From Ruminococcus flavefaciens (GTDB lineage Bacteria > Bacillota > Clostridia > Oscillospirales > Ruminococcaceae): 64,000 bases of DNA. Of this stretch, positions 50,935 to 59,500 are shown one piece after another (positions within the stretch are counted from its first letter, which is position 1; each line of letters begins with the position of its first letter). The notes under the pieces were generated by a model. The model did not search any database and was not told the DNA's origin. It saw only the letters and a list, made by a program, of their open reading frames with translations. The position numbers were made by a program, and so were the translations under genes. Location: NCBI GenBank assembly GCA_002309635.1, contig DBXO01000011.1, forward strand, positions 91,787 to 155,786, written 5' to 3'.

Positions 50935-53592
50935 TTAACCTCCGACCACCTGACTGATCAAATTTACAGCCGCCCATATGACAGGCGCTGCTATGAAGCA
51001 TAAAAGAACTGTAACACTGCCGATGATGTAAAGGGCTTTTTCGGCTGCCCTGCCGATAACACCCGTATTCTTCTCCCCTTTCAGAAAAATGAACAGCAGC
51101 AGGAACATGACTGCTCCCGCGGCGGTAAGCCCCGCTCCCGCTTTCATGCCCTTCGGCAGGAAACTGAGCTTCACACAGGCTCCGCCCTCGGGCAGCTCAA
51201 CTGCCGCAAGAGCGCCGAGAGTCCTGATAACGCGAGCCGGTTTGCCGTTTACTGTACAGCTCCAGCCCCCGGACCATGCAACAGGAAGATACAGATACCC
51301 TCCCCTGCCGGCTTTGGCGGTGAGAGTCCTGCCTCTCACTTCAACGGGAGCTGTATGCGCCGAATCTGCGGCAGTCTCCGATATACCGAGATCGTAGAGC
51401 CATAAGCCGAAAGATGAGGCTTCAAAGTCCTTTATCACCTTTACGGTCACATTTACCTTTTCGTCGGCATATGTGCCGAGATCGAGTATACCGCTGCAAG
51501 CCGACGATGGATAGTTGCTCTGTACAAGGACGCCGTTGACATATACCTCAACTGCTCCGTAATACTCCTCGTACAGATCTGTGGAATATCTGCCGAAAAG
51601 GTCGAAGTACAGTTCCTTTCTGCCATCCGCGTAAATGCTGTAGCCTATGCTCGTGTCAGCCTTGTCAAGCCGCTTTACGTATGTCATGCCGTCATTTTCC
51701 GTAATCTCCGCCCCTGTTAAGGTATCGGGGGAAAGCTTCACGGCAGGCGGGCTGCTTCCGAAAAGGCGCTCTGCAATGAAGTTTGCAGACTCCACACGCT
51801 CATATGCGCCGAAATCCTCAAGCTCCTGCGGAGATACATCAGAAACAAGTCCGCCGCCGAGGACATGTGGGTCTCTATATACCGTAAGTTCGCCTTTTCT
51901 GCTGCAGACCTCATATGCCTTGCAGTTCCCGCAGGAACGTCCTATCATATATTTATTGAGCAGGAACTCGTCTGTGAGGAGAGTACCTCCGACTGATGAG
52001 GTGTCCAGCCAGTAGGAGGAGTAGCCAAGCCGCTTCATTGCATAGAGAAAGTCGCAATCTGTAAGGGAGGTGTAGTGACCGAGAGAATACTTCCCGAATC
52101 CTTCCGCATAGTTGGGGTAATAATAGTTCCTGCCCGCCTTTACACGGACAAAACCATCGTCGGGTATCTGTTCAAAGGCTTCGCACGTCCTTTTGAACAG
52201 AGCCGTGCTGTCGCAGACCTCCGCAACATTGACGCCGAAGCTCACAAGCACTTCACAAAGCATTGCTGCTCCCATGATACACGCCGTAAAAGTATGGCCC
52301 GTATGTCCGAGGGTGAAGCTCCTCACACAGAGAATATAAACTGCGGCGCCGAGAAGGCAGAAGCCTGCAAGCGGCAATCCCGAACCTGCGTCCACGCTGA
52401 GGGACTGAACATAGGAACTGAGACTGCTGCGTTCAACATAAGCTGCGGCAGATACAGCAGCAAATACTGCCGCAGCAATGCCGGCTGTGATATATGATGA
52501 CTTCCGCGGAGCTGCCTTGCCGGGAGCCGCAAGGAGCTCTCCACAGGTCGAAAATCCAAGAAGAATGACTATAAAACCGTATCTGAAAGGGTACGCCTGA
52601 TAGCTGCCGATATGGAGAAGCTTGTTCGTGGGCTCAATAAAGGCTCCCACAAGAGATATGACGCTCCCTGCCGAAAACAGAACAGCCTTTCCCGAACACA
52701 GCCGCTTTCTCAATAATACAGCAAGTACAGCTCCACCCACTGCGAGGCAGCTGCCCGACAGCAGAGCCGCCTTGTCGAAAAAGCCGTCAACGAAGCTGCC
52801 GCCGAAATATATGCTGAGGAGGGAATTGCCGCGCCCGGAGGAGGTATACTGCATAAATGCGGGGAGCCATACCGCTCCGCTGAGAAGAGCGGCGCATATG
52901 TCGCATATAATGAGCCTTACGGCTCTGTCCGCTCTTTTTGAAGGCTCGCAGCAAAGGTACAGAGCGGCTCCGCCTGCCATGACAAGGAATGCCACGACCA
53001 TGAAGCTGATATAGAAGCTGAGAAGCATGCACATGACGGTGCATATTATGTATAGCGCCCATTTCCCGCTGTCAATGAGTCTGAACAGAGAAACGAGGAG
53101 CAGCGGGAATGCTATCATCATGTCCAGCCACATGTCATTCTGATAGTACATCATAACGTATCCGCTGAGACCGTACATCACTGACATAATCAGGCTGAAG
53201 ACCGATGAAAGCCGTGGTATCACCCTTCGGAAGTATACTCCCGCCGATACCGAGCAGAGGAATATCTTTATTACGAGGAGAATGTTCACGAACCAGAACA
53301 TCCCGCTGTTGTCAACAGCAAGAGTTATAAGCGACAGAGGCGAGGATACGAAAAAAAGAAACACGCCGTAGAAGTTCATCAGTCCGCCGCCCCGCCCGAG
53401 AAACAGAGAGCCCTCTCCCCAGGCAGTCTTCAGTTCCATGAGAAGCGGTACGTACTGCTGATCCATATCGCACCAGACCACAGAACGCTCACCGAAAGGG
53501 TAAAAGCCATGTATGGCGTAAAAAGCAAGGAATATGAACGCTGCCGAAATACCTGCAAGTAACGGCATCAAGGCTCCCGCTGCTTTTTTCAT
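50935..53592 (-). CDS. YfhO-family polytopic membrane protein (GT-C-like)
   Basis: 885 residues from ATG 53592 (MKKAAG) with GGGAGG upstream. More than ten membrane helices: an N-terminal block with YPFGERSVVWCDMDQQYVP (the acidic first loop typical of GT-C lipid-linked glycosyltransferases), then helices up to about 490. An exterior domain of about 310 residues (VRVKAGRNYYYPNYAEGFGKYSLGHYTSLTD) and a last two-helix segment follow. YfhO in Bacillus and Listeria glycosylates lipoteichoic acid. Sugar and acceptor are unknown here. Confidence 0.88.
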   Translation of the reverse strand: MKKAAGALMPLLAGISAAFIFLAFYAIHGFYPFGERSVVWCDMDQQYVPLLMELKTAWGEGSLFLGRGGGLMNFYGVFLFFVSSPLSLITLAVDNSGMFWFVNILLVIKIFLCSVSAGVYFRRVIPRLSSVFSLIMSVMYGLSGYVMMYYQNDMWLDMMIAFPLLLVSLFRLIDSGKWALYIICTVMCMLLSFYISFMVVAFLVMAGGAALYLCCEPSKRADRAVRLIICDICAALLSGAVWLPAFMQYTSSGRGNSLLSIYFGGSFVDGFFDKAALLSGSCLAVGGAVLAVLLRKRLCSGKAVLFSAGSVISLVGAFIEPTNKLLHIGSYQAYPFRYGFIVILLGFSTCGELLAAPGKAAPRKSSYITAGIAAAVFAAVSAAAYVERSSLSSYVQSLSVDAGSGLPLAGFCLLGAAVYILCVRSFTLGHTGHTFTACIMGAAMLCEVLVSFGVNVAEVCDSTALFKRTCEAFEQIPDDGFVRVKAGRNYYYPNYAEGFGKYSLGHYTSLTDCDFLYAMKRLGYSSYWLDTSSVGGTLLTDEFLLNKYMIGRSCGNCKAYEVCSRKGELTVYRDPHVLGGGLVSDVSPQELEDFGAYERVESANFIAERLFGSSPPAVKLSPDTLTGAEITENDGMTYVKRLDKADTSIGYSIYADGRKELYFDLFGRYSTDLYEEYYGAVEVYVNGVLVQSNYPSSACSGILDLGTYADEKVNVTVKVIKDFEASSFGLWLYDLGISETAADSAHTAPVEVRGRTLTAKAGRGGYLYLPVAWSGGWSCTVNGKPARVIRTLGALAAVELPEGGACVKLSFLPKGMKAGAGLTAAGAVMFLLLFIFLKGEKNTGVIGRAAEKALYIIGSVTVLLCFIAAPVIWAAVNLISQVVGG

Positions 53593-53640
53593 TTTAATAT
53601 CCTCCCGTCTCAAAAGAATTGGCTCAACAATAACCTTATT

Positions 53641-53669
53641 ATTTTACCACATTTAACAGGATTAGTCAA
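53641..53669 (-). promoter_or_regulatory. YfhO-AEC promoter
   Basis: Minus strand TTGACT, 17 bases, TAAAAT. Confidence 0.78.
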
Positions 53670-53693
53670 TAAAAAATTGTCCGCTCCGCAGGC

Positions 53694-53731
53694 AAAAAAG
53701 GGGCGTAAAGAAGCTGATGCCTCTTTACGCC
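53694..53731 (-). terminator. Terminator of zinc-ribbon membrane protein gene
   Basis: Minus strand GGCGTAAAGA-10-TCTTTACGCC, CC, then TTTTTTG. Confidence 0.87.
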
Positions 53732-53740
53732 TGCCCGTTA

Positions 53741-54622
53741 TTATTCGTAATATGAAAGACCTGCCACTGATGTGGGAATTATCTTCCAGCCGTCGCCCCT
53801 GAGCTTAACGACGCAGAGTACGGTCTTATTATGCTCGTTATTGCCGTCCTCGTCCTTGTATCTGGTCTTTACCTTCATTTCGTAGCCCTTTGTTACGCGG
53901 ATACCGTCCTCATCGGCGTCGTACTTGTCGCAGATATGCTCGAAGTACTTCTCAGCCATTTTCAGCTCTGACTTCTCAAGCGGCTCCTTGCGGGTGATCT
54001 TGTAGAACTTTGGCATAGTCTCCTTGCCGTCAAGGTCGTCTATCATATCATCCACCATGTCATTGTAGTTGTCCACCATGTCCTTGTAATCACCGTCAGA
54101 CTTGAGCTCCTTGATAACGTGCTTTGGCAGAGTAAGTGAATACATGGTCTTTGCACCGCGCTTGTCGGAGGAAGCCTTTATATAATTCTTTACAGCGCCT
54201 GTAGGGCCGCCGCCTGAACATAACGCAACGATCAGGAACAGGAAAAGTGCGGCTATGATGCCTGCTGCGATATATACAGCACTCTTGCTGTTCTTCATCT
54301 TTCCGGGAAGGCTCTCCGCTACGCCGCCAGCCATGTCGTCTGCTTTCTTTGCGATGTCGCCTGCTGCATCCTCTACCTTTTCCTTTACGCTCTGGAAAAC
54401 CTCAGCTGCGTCGCTTCTTGCTTCATTAACAACTCCTCCGGCTGTGTCGGCAGCGTTCTGTGCGGCAGATTCCGCCTCGCTTTTTGCTGTCTCAGCTGCT
54501 TTTTCGGCAGTCTCCTTTATCTCCCCGGCTGTGTTCTTTGCTTCAGAAGCAAGCTTTGAAGCCTCACAGTCACAGGAATCGCTGTCTCCTATATACTTTC
54601 CGCAATATTTACAGTATGCCAT
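53741..54622 (-). CDS. Zinc-ribbon, LEA-like repeat, single-pass membrane protein
   Basis: 293 residues. CKYCGKYIGDSDSCDC (residues 4-19) is a zinc-ribbon start. Residues about 22-105 form an amphipathic Ala/Glu/Lys-rich helix of LEA-type repeats (TAGEIKETAEKAAETAKSEAES). One membrane helix lies at about 114-136. The exterior domain of about 155 residues ends KTVLCVVKLRGDGWKII. That domain matches the lipoprotein at 55847 in layout and ending (VVKLNDEGWKVL). Function unknown; envelope sensor or chaperone-like roles are possible. Confidence 0.8.
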   Translation of the reverse strand: MAYCKYCGKYIGDSDSCDCEASKLASEAKNTAGEIKETAEKAAETAKSEAESAAQNAADTAGGVVNEARSDAAEVFQSVKEKVEDAAGDIAKKADDMAGGVAESLPGKMKNSKSAVYIAAGIIAALFLFLIVALCSGGGPTGAVKNYIKASSDKRGAKTMYSLTLPKHVIKELKSDGDYKDMVDNYNDMVDDMIDDLDGKETMPKFYKITRKEPLEKSELKMAEKYFEHICDKYDADEDGIRVTKGYEMKVKTRYKDEDGNNEHNKTVLCVVKLRGDGWKIIPTSVAGLSYYE

Positions 54623-54658
54623 AATCTATACCTCCGCAAACAAAATATTTCAATAATT

Positions 54659-54688
54659 ATTGTAACATATCTGCACTTTTTATGTCAA
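54659..54688 (-). promoter_or_regulatory. Promoter of zinc-ribbon membrane protein gene
   Basis: Minus strand TTGACA, 18 bases, TACAAT. Confidence 0.78.
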
Positions 54689-54762
54689 GCAAAATTATCA
54701 ATTTACAATTGCTTACCCTCATTTTTTCAGCAATTTAAACAAATCGCATGCTCTCTTTACGC

Positions 54763-55260
54763 TCACTTTACATTCCCGTCACTCAGCTCCGCCCTGACTG
54801 CCGGGATGTAGACTGCCGAAAGCACGGCAGCAGGCACAAAAACAGGCGCCAGCATGAGAAGCAGTTTTCCTGACGTGAGACGAGCCGATGACGTTCCCAC
54901 GTCTATAAGGTTGTAATACTGTAAAAACGGAGCGTTCAGCAGCTTGTGCAGCCCGTAGAACTCAAAAGCTCCGCTTTTTGCCGATATGAACAGCAGTATC
55001 CAGCTCACAAGCGGTAAAGCGGTCACTGCCGCTGCCGAGGCTGCAAGGGACTTATACGAAATCCCCCCCTTTTGTGCCTTTACGTCGGATTTTGCAGATC
55101 TCAAACCATGATCAGCCATTACCGCACACAGTATCAGCACCGTACATACAAGACAAACCAGCCGTATGAACTTATCCGTACTGACCGCAAATGTCATATT
55201 TATGAATAAACACAGTATTTCCGCGGCCGCAAGCCTTAAAAGCGATCTTATTATACTCAT
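54763..55260 (-). CDS. Membrane protein, function unknown
   Basis: 165 residues from ATG 55260 (MSIIRSLLRLAAAE) with GAGGGAG upstream; the open frame extends earlier without support. Four hydrophobic segments at about 7-25, 30-48, 70-92 and 128-150. The loop SAKSGAFEFYGLHKLLNAPFLQYYN is exterior by the positive-inside rule. No family recognised. Confidence 0.65.
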   Translation of the reverse strand: MSIIRSLLRLAAAEILCLFINMTFAVSTDKFIRLVCLVCTVLILCAVMADHGLRSAKSDVKAQKGGISYKSLAASAAAVTALPLVSWILLFISAKSGAFEFYGLHKLLNAPFLQYYNLIDVGTSSARLTSGKLLLMLAPVFVPAAVLSAVYIPAVRAELSDGNVK

Positions 55261-55347
55261 TTTTCTCCCTCTGCATGCATCTGCTCTCACAGTGCCGCGG
55301 TGAATAGTCAAAAATATAACGGGCATAATACTCACGGAGGTGATATC

Positions 55348-55455
55348 ATGCCCGACAATACCGATGATGATGTGAAGATCTACGTTCCGAGAGATACATC
55401 GGAAAAAGCTCCTCAGGATCAGCCCCTGCCCTTGCAGTCGGAGCAGCGGCCATAA
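55348..55455 (+). CDS. Possible 35-residue small protein
   Basis: Starts ATG after ACGGAGGTGATATC, a strong ribosome binding site. It encodes an acidic, Pro/Gln-rich peptide (MPDNTDDDVKIYVPRD...). The end overlaps the antisense 3' end of the fur-family gene by 37 bases. Supported only by the ribosome binding site and intact frame; no clear promoter. Confidence 0.4.
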   Translation: MPDNTDDDVKIYVPRDTSEKAPQDQPLPLQSEQRP

Positions 55456-55835
55456 AAGACTGTCTGCGAATAATCTATCTCAAAATCGTGTTCTTCCTCG
55501 ATATGCCGGGTAAGATCGGCAAGATGTTCGCAGTCGAGATGTATAAGTCTGCCGCAGCCGAGACATTTCAGGTGAAAATGACTGCGGCACTGCTCTTCAT
55601 TTTCTATGTACTGATAACAGGCACAGGTCTTTCCGTCAAAAGCATACTTGCGCACGAGCCCCTGCTCTACAAGCCTGTCAAGCTGCCTGTAAATAGTGGC
55701 AACTCCCACGGGAGTTCCCTCCGCTGAAAGAAAGGCACTTATCTCCTGAACATTTGTATGCTTTTCCTTATTTTTCATAAGATATTCAAGCAGATTCTCC
55801 TTCTGCCTGGTATTATATCCTGTATCCTTTTTCAT
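55419..55835 (-). CDS. Fur-family metal/peroxide regulator
   Basis: 138 residues. The winged helix has the recognition segment TPVGVATIYRQLDRLVEQGLV. The metal domain has HFHLKCLGCGRLIHLDCEHL and FYGRCSDCKGRG, giving the two CxxC structural zinc pairs, plus HIEEEHDFEI. Fur, Zur and PerR cannot be separated by eye; the D/H sensing residues for PerR are not obvious. It follows a lipoprotein gene by 11 bases and is probably co-transcribed. Confidence 0.9.
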   Translation of the reverse strand: MKKDTGYNTRQKENLLEYLMKNKEKHTNVQEISAFLSAEGTPVGVATIYRQLDRLVEQGLVRKYAFDGKTCACYQYIENEEQCRSHFHLKCLGCGRLIHLDCEHLADLTRHIEEEHDFEIDYSQTVFYGRCSDCKGRG

Positions 55836-55846
55836 TTTATCCTCCG

Positions 55847-56401
55847 TCAGCCTGTCAGTACCTTCCAGCCCTCATCGTTGAGCTTTACGACAAGAACAGT
55901 GTCCTGTCCCTTTGACTCGCCGTCACTGAGATATGAATACGTCACCTCATAGCCCTCTTTTATATCAAGATCGTCCTCGCTGAGGTCTGGTTTTATCTTT
56001 TCACTGAGCTGCTTGAGGTACTTCTTTGCGGCTGCTCTCTGATTGTCGTTTATCTCATGTGACTCCACTATCTTTTCATACGAGAGCTTCCTGCCGCTCA
56101 GTTCAAGGCTGCTGTGCTGTCCCTCCTCAAAGGTCGAGACAAGCTCATTATATATATTATCTGTCTTCATCTGCTCGATAACGGCGTCCGGGTACATATA
56201 AGCGTAAAAGATCGTTCCGCTGCCGCCTGAATATATTGCATCGAAGCATTCCTTAAGGGCGTCCTCGTAGGAATCGCTCATCTGCTGCGTTACCGCTGCT
56301 TTTTCGTAATTCTTTCCTGTATCCTGCTCCTTGCTGCCGCAGCCCGATGCCGGACAAAGGAGAGCTGCACATGCAAGTATAACTGCCGCAGTTCTTTTCA
56401 T
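55847..56401 (-). CDS. Lipoprotein of the DGWK-ending family
   Basis: 184 residues. Signal peptide with lipobox PASGC (Cys21). The mature domain runs ALKECFDAIYSGGSGTIFYAYMYPDAVIEQM...VLVVKLNDEGWKVLTG. It shares layout and closing motif with the exterior domain encoded at 53741. Likely surface bound; function unknown. The first gene of a unit with a Fur-family regulator, so it may respond to metal or oxidative state. Confidence 0.82.
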   Translation of the reverse strand: MKRTAAVILACAALLCPASGCGSKEQDTGKNYEKAAVTQQMSDSYEDALKECFDAIYSGGSGTIFYAYMYPDAVIEQMKTDNIYNELVSTFEEGQHSSLELSGRKLSYEKIVESHEINDNQRAAAKKYLKQLSEKIKPDLSEDDLDIKEGYEVTYSYLSDGESKGQDTVLVVKLNDEGWKVLTG

Positions 56402-56440
56402 TTTTATTCCTCCATATAAATTCTTTTCATTTTAATACCG

Positions 56441-56469
56441 ATTATACCACGATTTATACCTGTTGTCAA
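56441..56469 (-). promoter_or_regulatory. Promoter of lipoprotein-fur unit
   Basis: Minus strand TTGACA, 17 bases, TATAAT: full consensus boxes. No classical Fur box was seen over it. Confidence 0.87.
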
Positions 56470-56480
56470 TGGCGAAAGAA

Positions 56481-56506
56481 ACAAAAGCCGCACACTTGTG
56501 CGGCTT
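56481..56506 (-). terminator. Terminator of DUF2225 gene
   Basis: Minus strand AAGCCGCAC-AAGT-GTGCGGCTT followed by TTGTTTCTTTC. Confidence 0.82.
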
Positions 56507-56511
56507 GAATG

Positions 56512-57153
56512 TTATATTACCGTTACTCCCGGAACTTCGTCAGCCTTATGGCACTTATCGTCGCCCTTTTCGGCAAGCTCCGCTTCAAAGGCGGCTATCA
56601 CGGTTATGAGCTCGGAGCCAAGCTGCCTGCCCTTGTATTCGCGGACAACGCGGTCAAAGCTGCCGCTCCTGCGCATGATATCGGCTAAAAGCAGCGTCAT
56701 GTCTGGATCGTTTGCAAACTCTGCCCTGTGGCTGTCATAGACCTTTACCGCTGCCTTTCTGCACTCGCACGCCTGCTCTGCGTCGCCCAGGTCATCATTG
56801 ACCCATGCAGCGTAGAGACACGCCTTGACAGCTTCTGCGTAGACCTTGTTTTTTTCGCATACAAGAGCCATTTTTCTGAATCTTCCCGCAAGACCGTCGT
56901 CAAAGCAGTTGTACCTGTCGCTGGCAAGATATTCCTTTGTGAATGATACGGGTATATCTATAGCCGCGTTGCAGTAGCCGCAGTGAGGGCACTTGCTGAC
57001 CCAGTACTTTATATATGAACGATGTTCCCCGTCGGGTCGCATATCAAGGTCGGGAACGCTTGTATCGGCGTCAAATTCGGTAACCACCGTCTGAGCCGAA
57101 GTCTCTCCGCAGGCTGCACACCTGAGCTCCTGTTCCTCTGTTACTATTCCCAT
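56512..57153 (-). CDS. DUF2225-like zinc-ribbon/TPR protein
   Basis: 213 residues. Two CxxC pairs, CAACGE near residue 12 and SKCPHCGYCNAA near residue 54, form a zinc ribbon with a spacer (RPDGEHRSYIKYWVSKCPHCG) typical of DUF2225. The C-terminal 130 residues are helical with TPR-like character (KVYAEAVKACLYAAWVNDDLGD). Function unknown. It starts 10 bases after Tex ends and shares its transcript. Confidence 0.82.
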   Translation of the reverse strand: MGIVTEEQELRCAACGETSAQTVVTEFDADTSVPDLDMRPDGEHRSYIKYWVSKCPHCGYCNAAIDIPVSFTKEYLASDRYNCFDDGLAGRFRKMALVCEKNKVYAEAVKACLYAAWVNDDLGDAEQACECRKAAVKVYDSHRAEFANDPDMTLLLADIMRRSGSFDRVVREYKGRQLGSELITVIAAFEAELAEKGDDKCHKADEVPGVTVI

Positions 57154-57163
57154 GGACTTCTCC

Positions 57164-59440
57164 TTATTTCTGCTTTATACGGAAACTGCTGTTACGGAGC
57201 TGTGAAGCATCAAAGCCTTTGGGCTTACGGTCCTCGCGCTTTTTACTGCCGTTTGGTCTGCGCTCGGACTTCTGCTGCTTCTTCTCCTCGTCATTGAGGC
57301 GCATGGTTAGTGAGATACGGTTTCTCTTGAGATCAACGTCAAGCACTCTCACCTTTACGACCTCGCCCACCTTTACAGCTTCGAGGGGGTGCTTGATGTA
57401 TTTGCTGCATATCTGCGAGATATGGACAAGTCCGTCCTCGTGTACGCCGATATCCACAAAGCAGCCGAAATCGATGATATTGCGGACTGTTCCCACAAGC
57501 TCCATACCTGGCTTGAGGTCTTTTATCTCCATGACGTCGCCGCTTCTGAGAAGAGGTGCGGGAAGCTCGTCACGAAGGTCACGTCCCGGCTTTTTGAGCT
57601 CGCCGATGATGTCAGTGAGAGTAGGAACGCCTATTCCAAGCGACTTGCTTATATTATCAATGCCTATGCTCTCTGCTTTTTCATTTATGCCGGAAGCTCC
57701 GCCGCCTGCGATATCCGCAAGTGTGAAGCCGCACTCGCTGAGGAGCGATGAAGCTGCCTCGTAGCTCTCGGGATGAACGGCTGTATTGTCAAGAGGGTTC
57801 TTTCCGTCGCGCACTCTCAGGAAGCCTGCGCACTGCTCGAAAGCCTTTTTACCCAGCTTCGGCACCTTGAGGAGCTCCTTACGGTCTGTGAACCTGCCGT
57901 TTTCCTCACGGTAGGCTACGATATTCTTTGCGACCGAGGCATTTATGCCCGAAATGTATGAAAGGAGCGAATGTGAAGCCGTATTGAGGTCAACTCCGAC
58001 GGAGTTAACGCAGTCCTCGACTACGCCGCCGAGAGCCTCGCTCATTCTTGCCTGCGGCATATCATGCTGATACTGTCCCACGCCTATAGCTTTGGGGTCT
58101 ATCTTTACAAGCTCCGCAAGGGGGTCCTGCAGACGGCGGGCTATTGAAATAGCTCCTCTGATGGAAACGTCATACTCGGGGAATTCCTCGGCAGCTACCT
58201 TTGAAGCCGAGTATACCGAAGCTCCCGCCTCGCTTACTACCATGTAGCTTACGTCCTGAGGCACCTCCTTTGCTATTTCAGCAGCAAAGCTCTCCGTTTC
58301 GCGTGAAGCGGTGCCGTTTCCGATAGAGATCACGTTGACGTTGTACTTCTGTATGAATTCCTTTACTTTTTTCTTTGCTGCCTCTACAGCACCCGCAGAG
58401 CCTACGGGGTAGATTATGGCTGTATCGAGGACTTTGCCGGTCCCGTCGATGACCGCAGTCTTGCAGCCGTGAGCGTATCCCGGATCAAGTCCGAGGATAA
58501 CGCTGCTCTTGAGCGGCGGCTGAAGAAGCATCTGTCTCAGGTTTGCAGCGAATACCTTGATGGACTCCTCCGCTGCCTTTGCGCTCATCTCCGAGCGTAT
58601 CTCACGCTCGATGGACGGGAATATAAGTCTTTTGTAGCTGTCTGCGGCAGCGGCTCTGACAAGCTCTCCGCAGGCGTTGTTTGCCTTGATGTACTTGCCG
58701 AAGATAACATCTGTAGCAAGAGTTTCGTCAAGAGTAACGGATACCTTGAGGAAGTTCTCCTTTTCACCTCTGTCAAGAGCGAGTACGCGGTGATTTGCCA
58801 CCTTTGGGATAGCCTCGGAGTATTCGTAGTAGTTCATATATACGCTCTCAGCCTCGGGATCCGCAGCCCTGGATACCAGCTCGCCCTTTTCGCCTGCAAG
58901 CGCACGGAGCTTCTTTCTTATATCGGCGTCGTCGGAGATATCCTCGGCGATGATATCCATTGCACCCTGCAATGCAGTCTGAGCGTCCGGGATCTTCTTT
59001 TCCTCGTCGATGTATGCCTCCGCTTCCTTTTCAGGCTCTGTGGAGTTCTCCTGAGCCATGAGCAGTACAGCAAGGGGCTCGAGACCGTTCTCGCGGGCAA
59101 TACTTGCACGTGTGCGGCGCTTTGGCTTGAAGGGACGGTAGATATCCTCAACCTCAACGAGAGTAATAGCTGCGCTGATAGCGGCTTCTATCTCGGGAGT
59201 CATCTTCTCCTGCTCCGTGATTGCTGCCGTTACCTCCTCCTTGCGCTTTTCGAGGTTGCGGAGATACATGAGCCTGTCGTAGAGCTCACGGAGTATCTGG
59301 TCATCGAGGGAGCCTGTCAGCTCCTTACGGTAACGTGCGATGAATGGGATAGTCTTATCGTCGTCGATAAGAGCAACGGTATTGTCTACCTGTTCCTGTC
59401 TTAACCCGAATTCCTTGGCAAGTGTCTTATTGATATCCAT
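57164..59440 (-). CDS. tex: Tex-family RNA-binding transcription accessory protein
   Basis: 758 residues from ATG 59440 (MDINKTLAKEFGL) with AAAGGAA upstream. Domains in order: Tex N-terminal helix-turn-helix (IPFIARYRKELTGSLDD), a YqgF-like RNase H fold (SVILGLDPGYAHGCKTAVIDGTGKVLDTAIIYP), helix-hairpin-helix (DLNTASHSLLSYISGINASVAKNIVAYREENG) and a C-terminal S1 domain (GMELVGTVRNIIDFGCFVDIGVHEDGLVHIS). Binds nucleic acid and RNA polymerase and is related to eukaryotic Spt6. A Lys/Arg-rich tail of about 40 residues ends the protein. Confidence 0.95.
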   Translation of the reverse strand: MDINKTLAKEFGLRQEQVDNTVALIDDDKTIPFIARYRKELTGSLDDQILRELYDRLMYLRNLEKRKEEVTAAITEQEKMTPEIEAAISAAITLVEVEDIYRPFKPKRRTRASIARENGLEPLAVLLMAQENSTEPEKEAEAYIDEEKKIPDAQTALQGAMDIIAEDISDDADIRKKLRALAGEKGELVSRAADPEAESVYMNYYEYSEAIPKVANHRVLALDRGEKENFLKVSVTLDETLATDVIFGKYIKANNACGELVRAAAADSYKRLIFPSIEREIRSEMSAKAAEESIKVFAANLRQMLLQPPLKSSVILGLDPGYAHGCKTAVIDGTGKVLDTAIIYPVGSAGAVEAAKKKVKEFIQKYNVNVISIGNGTASRETESFAAEIAKEVPQDVSYMVVSEAGASVYSASKVAAEEFPEYDVSIRGAISIARRLQDPLAELVKIDPKAIGVGQYQHDMPQARMSEALGGVVEDCVNSVGVDLNTASHSLLSYISGINASVAKNIVAYREENGRFTDRKELLKVPKLGKKAFEQCAGFLRVRDGKNPLDNTAVHPESYEAASSLLSECGFTLADIAGGGASGINEKAESIGIDNISKSLGIGVPTLTDIIGELKKPGRDLRDELPAPLLRSGDVMEIKDLKPGMELVGTVRNIIDFGCFVDIGVHEDGLVHISQICSKYIKHPLEAVKVGEVVKVRVLDVDLKRNRISLTMRLNDEEKKQQKSERRPNGSKKREDRKPKGFDASQLRNSSFRIKQK

Positions 59441-59500
59441 AATTATTCCTTTCGCTGCGCGCAGGCTGCGCACTGTATTATTGTCTGTATTTACCGTCCG

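Noticed and set aside
58469..59404. 311-codon open frame on the plus strand
   Set aside because: It is antisense to tex, has no ribosome binding site, and its composition (Leu/Cys/Tyr-rich) is that of a complement-frame shadow.
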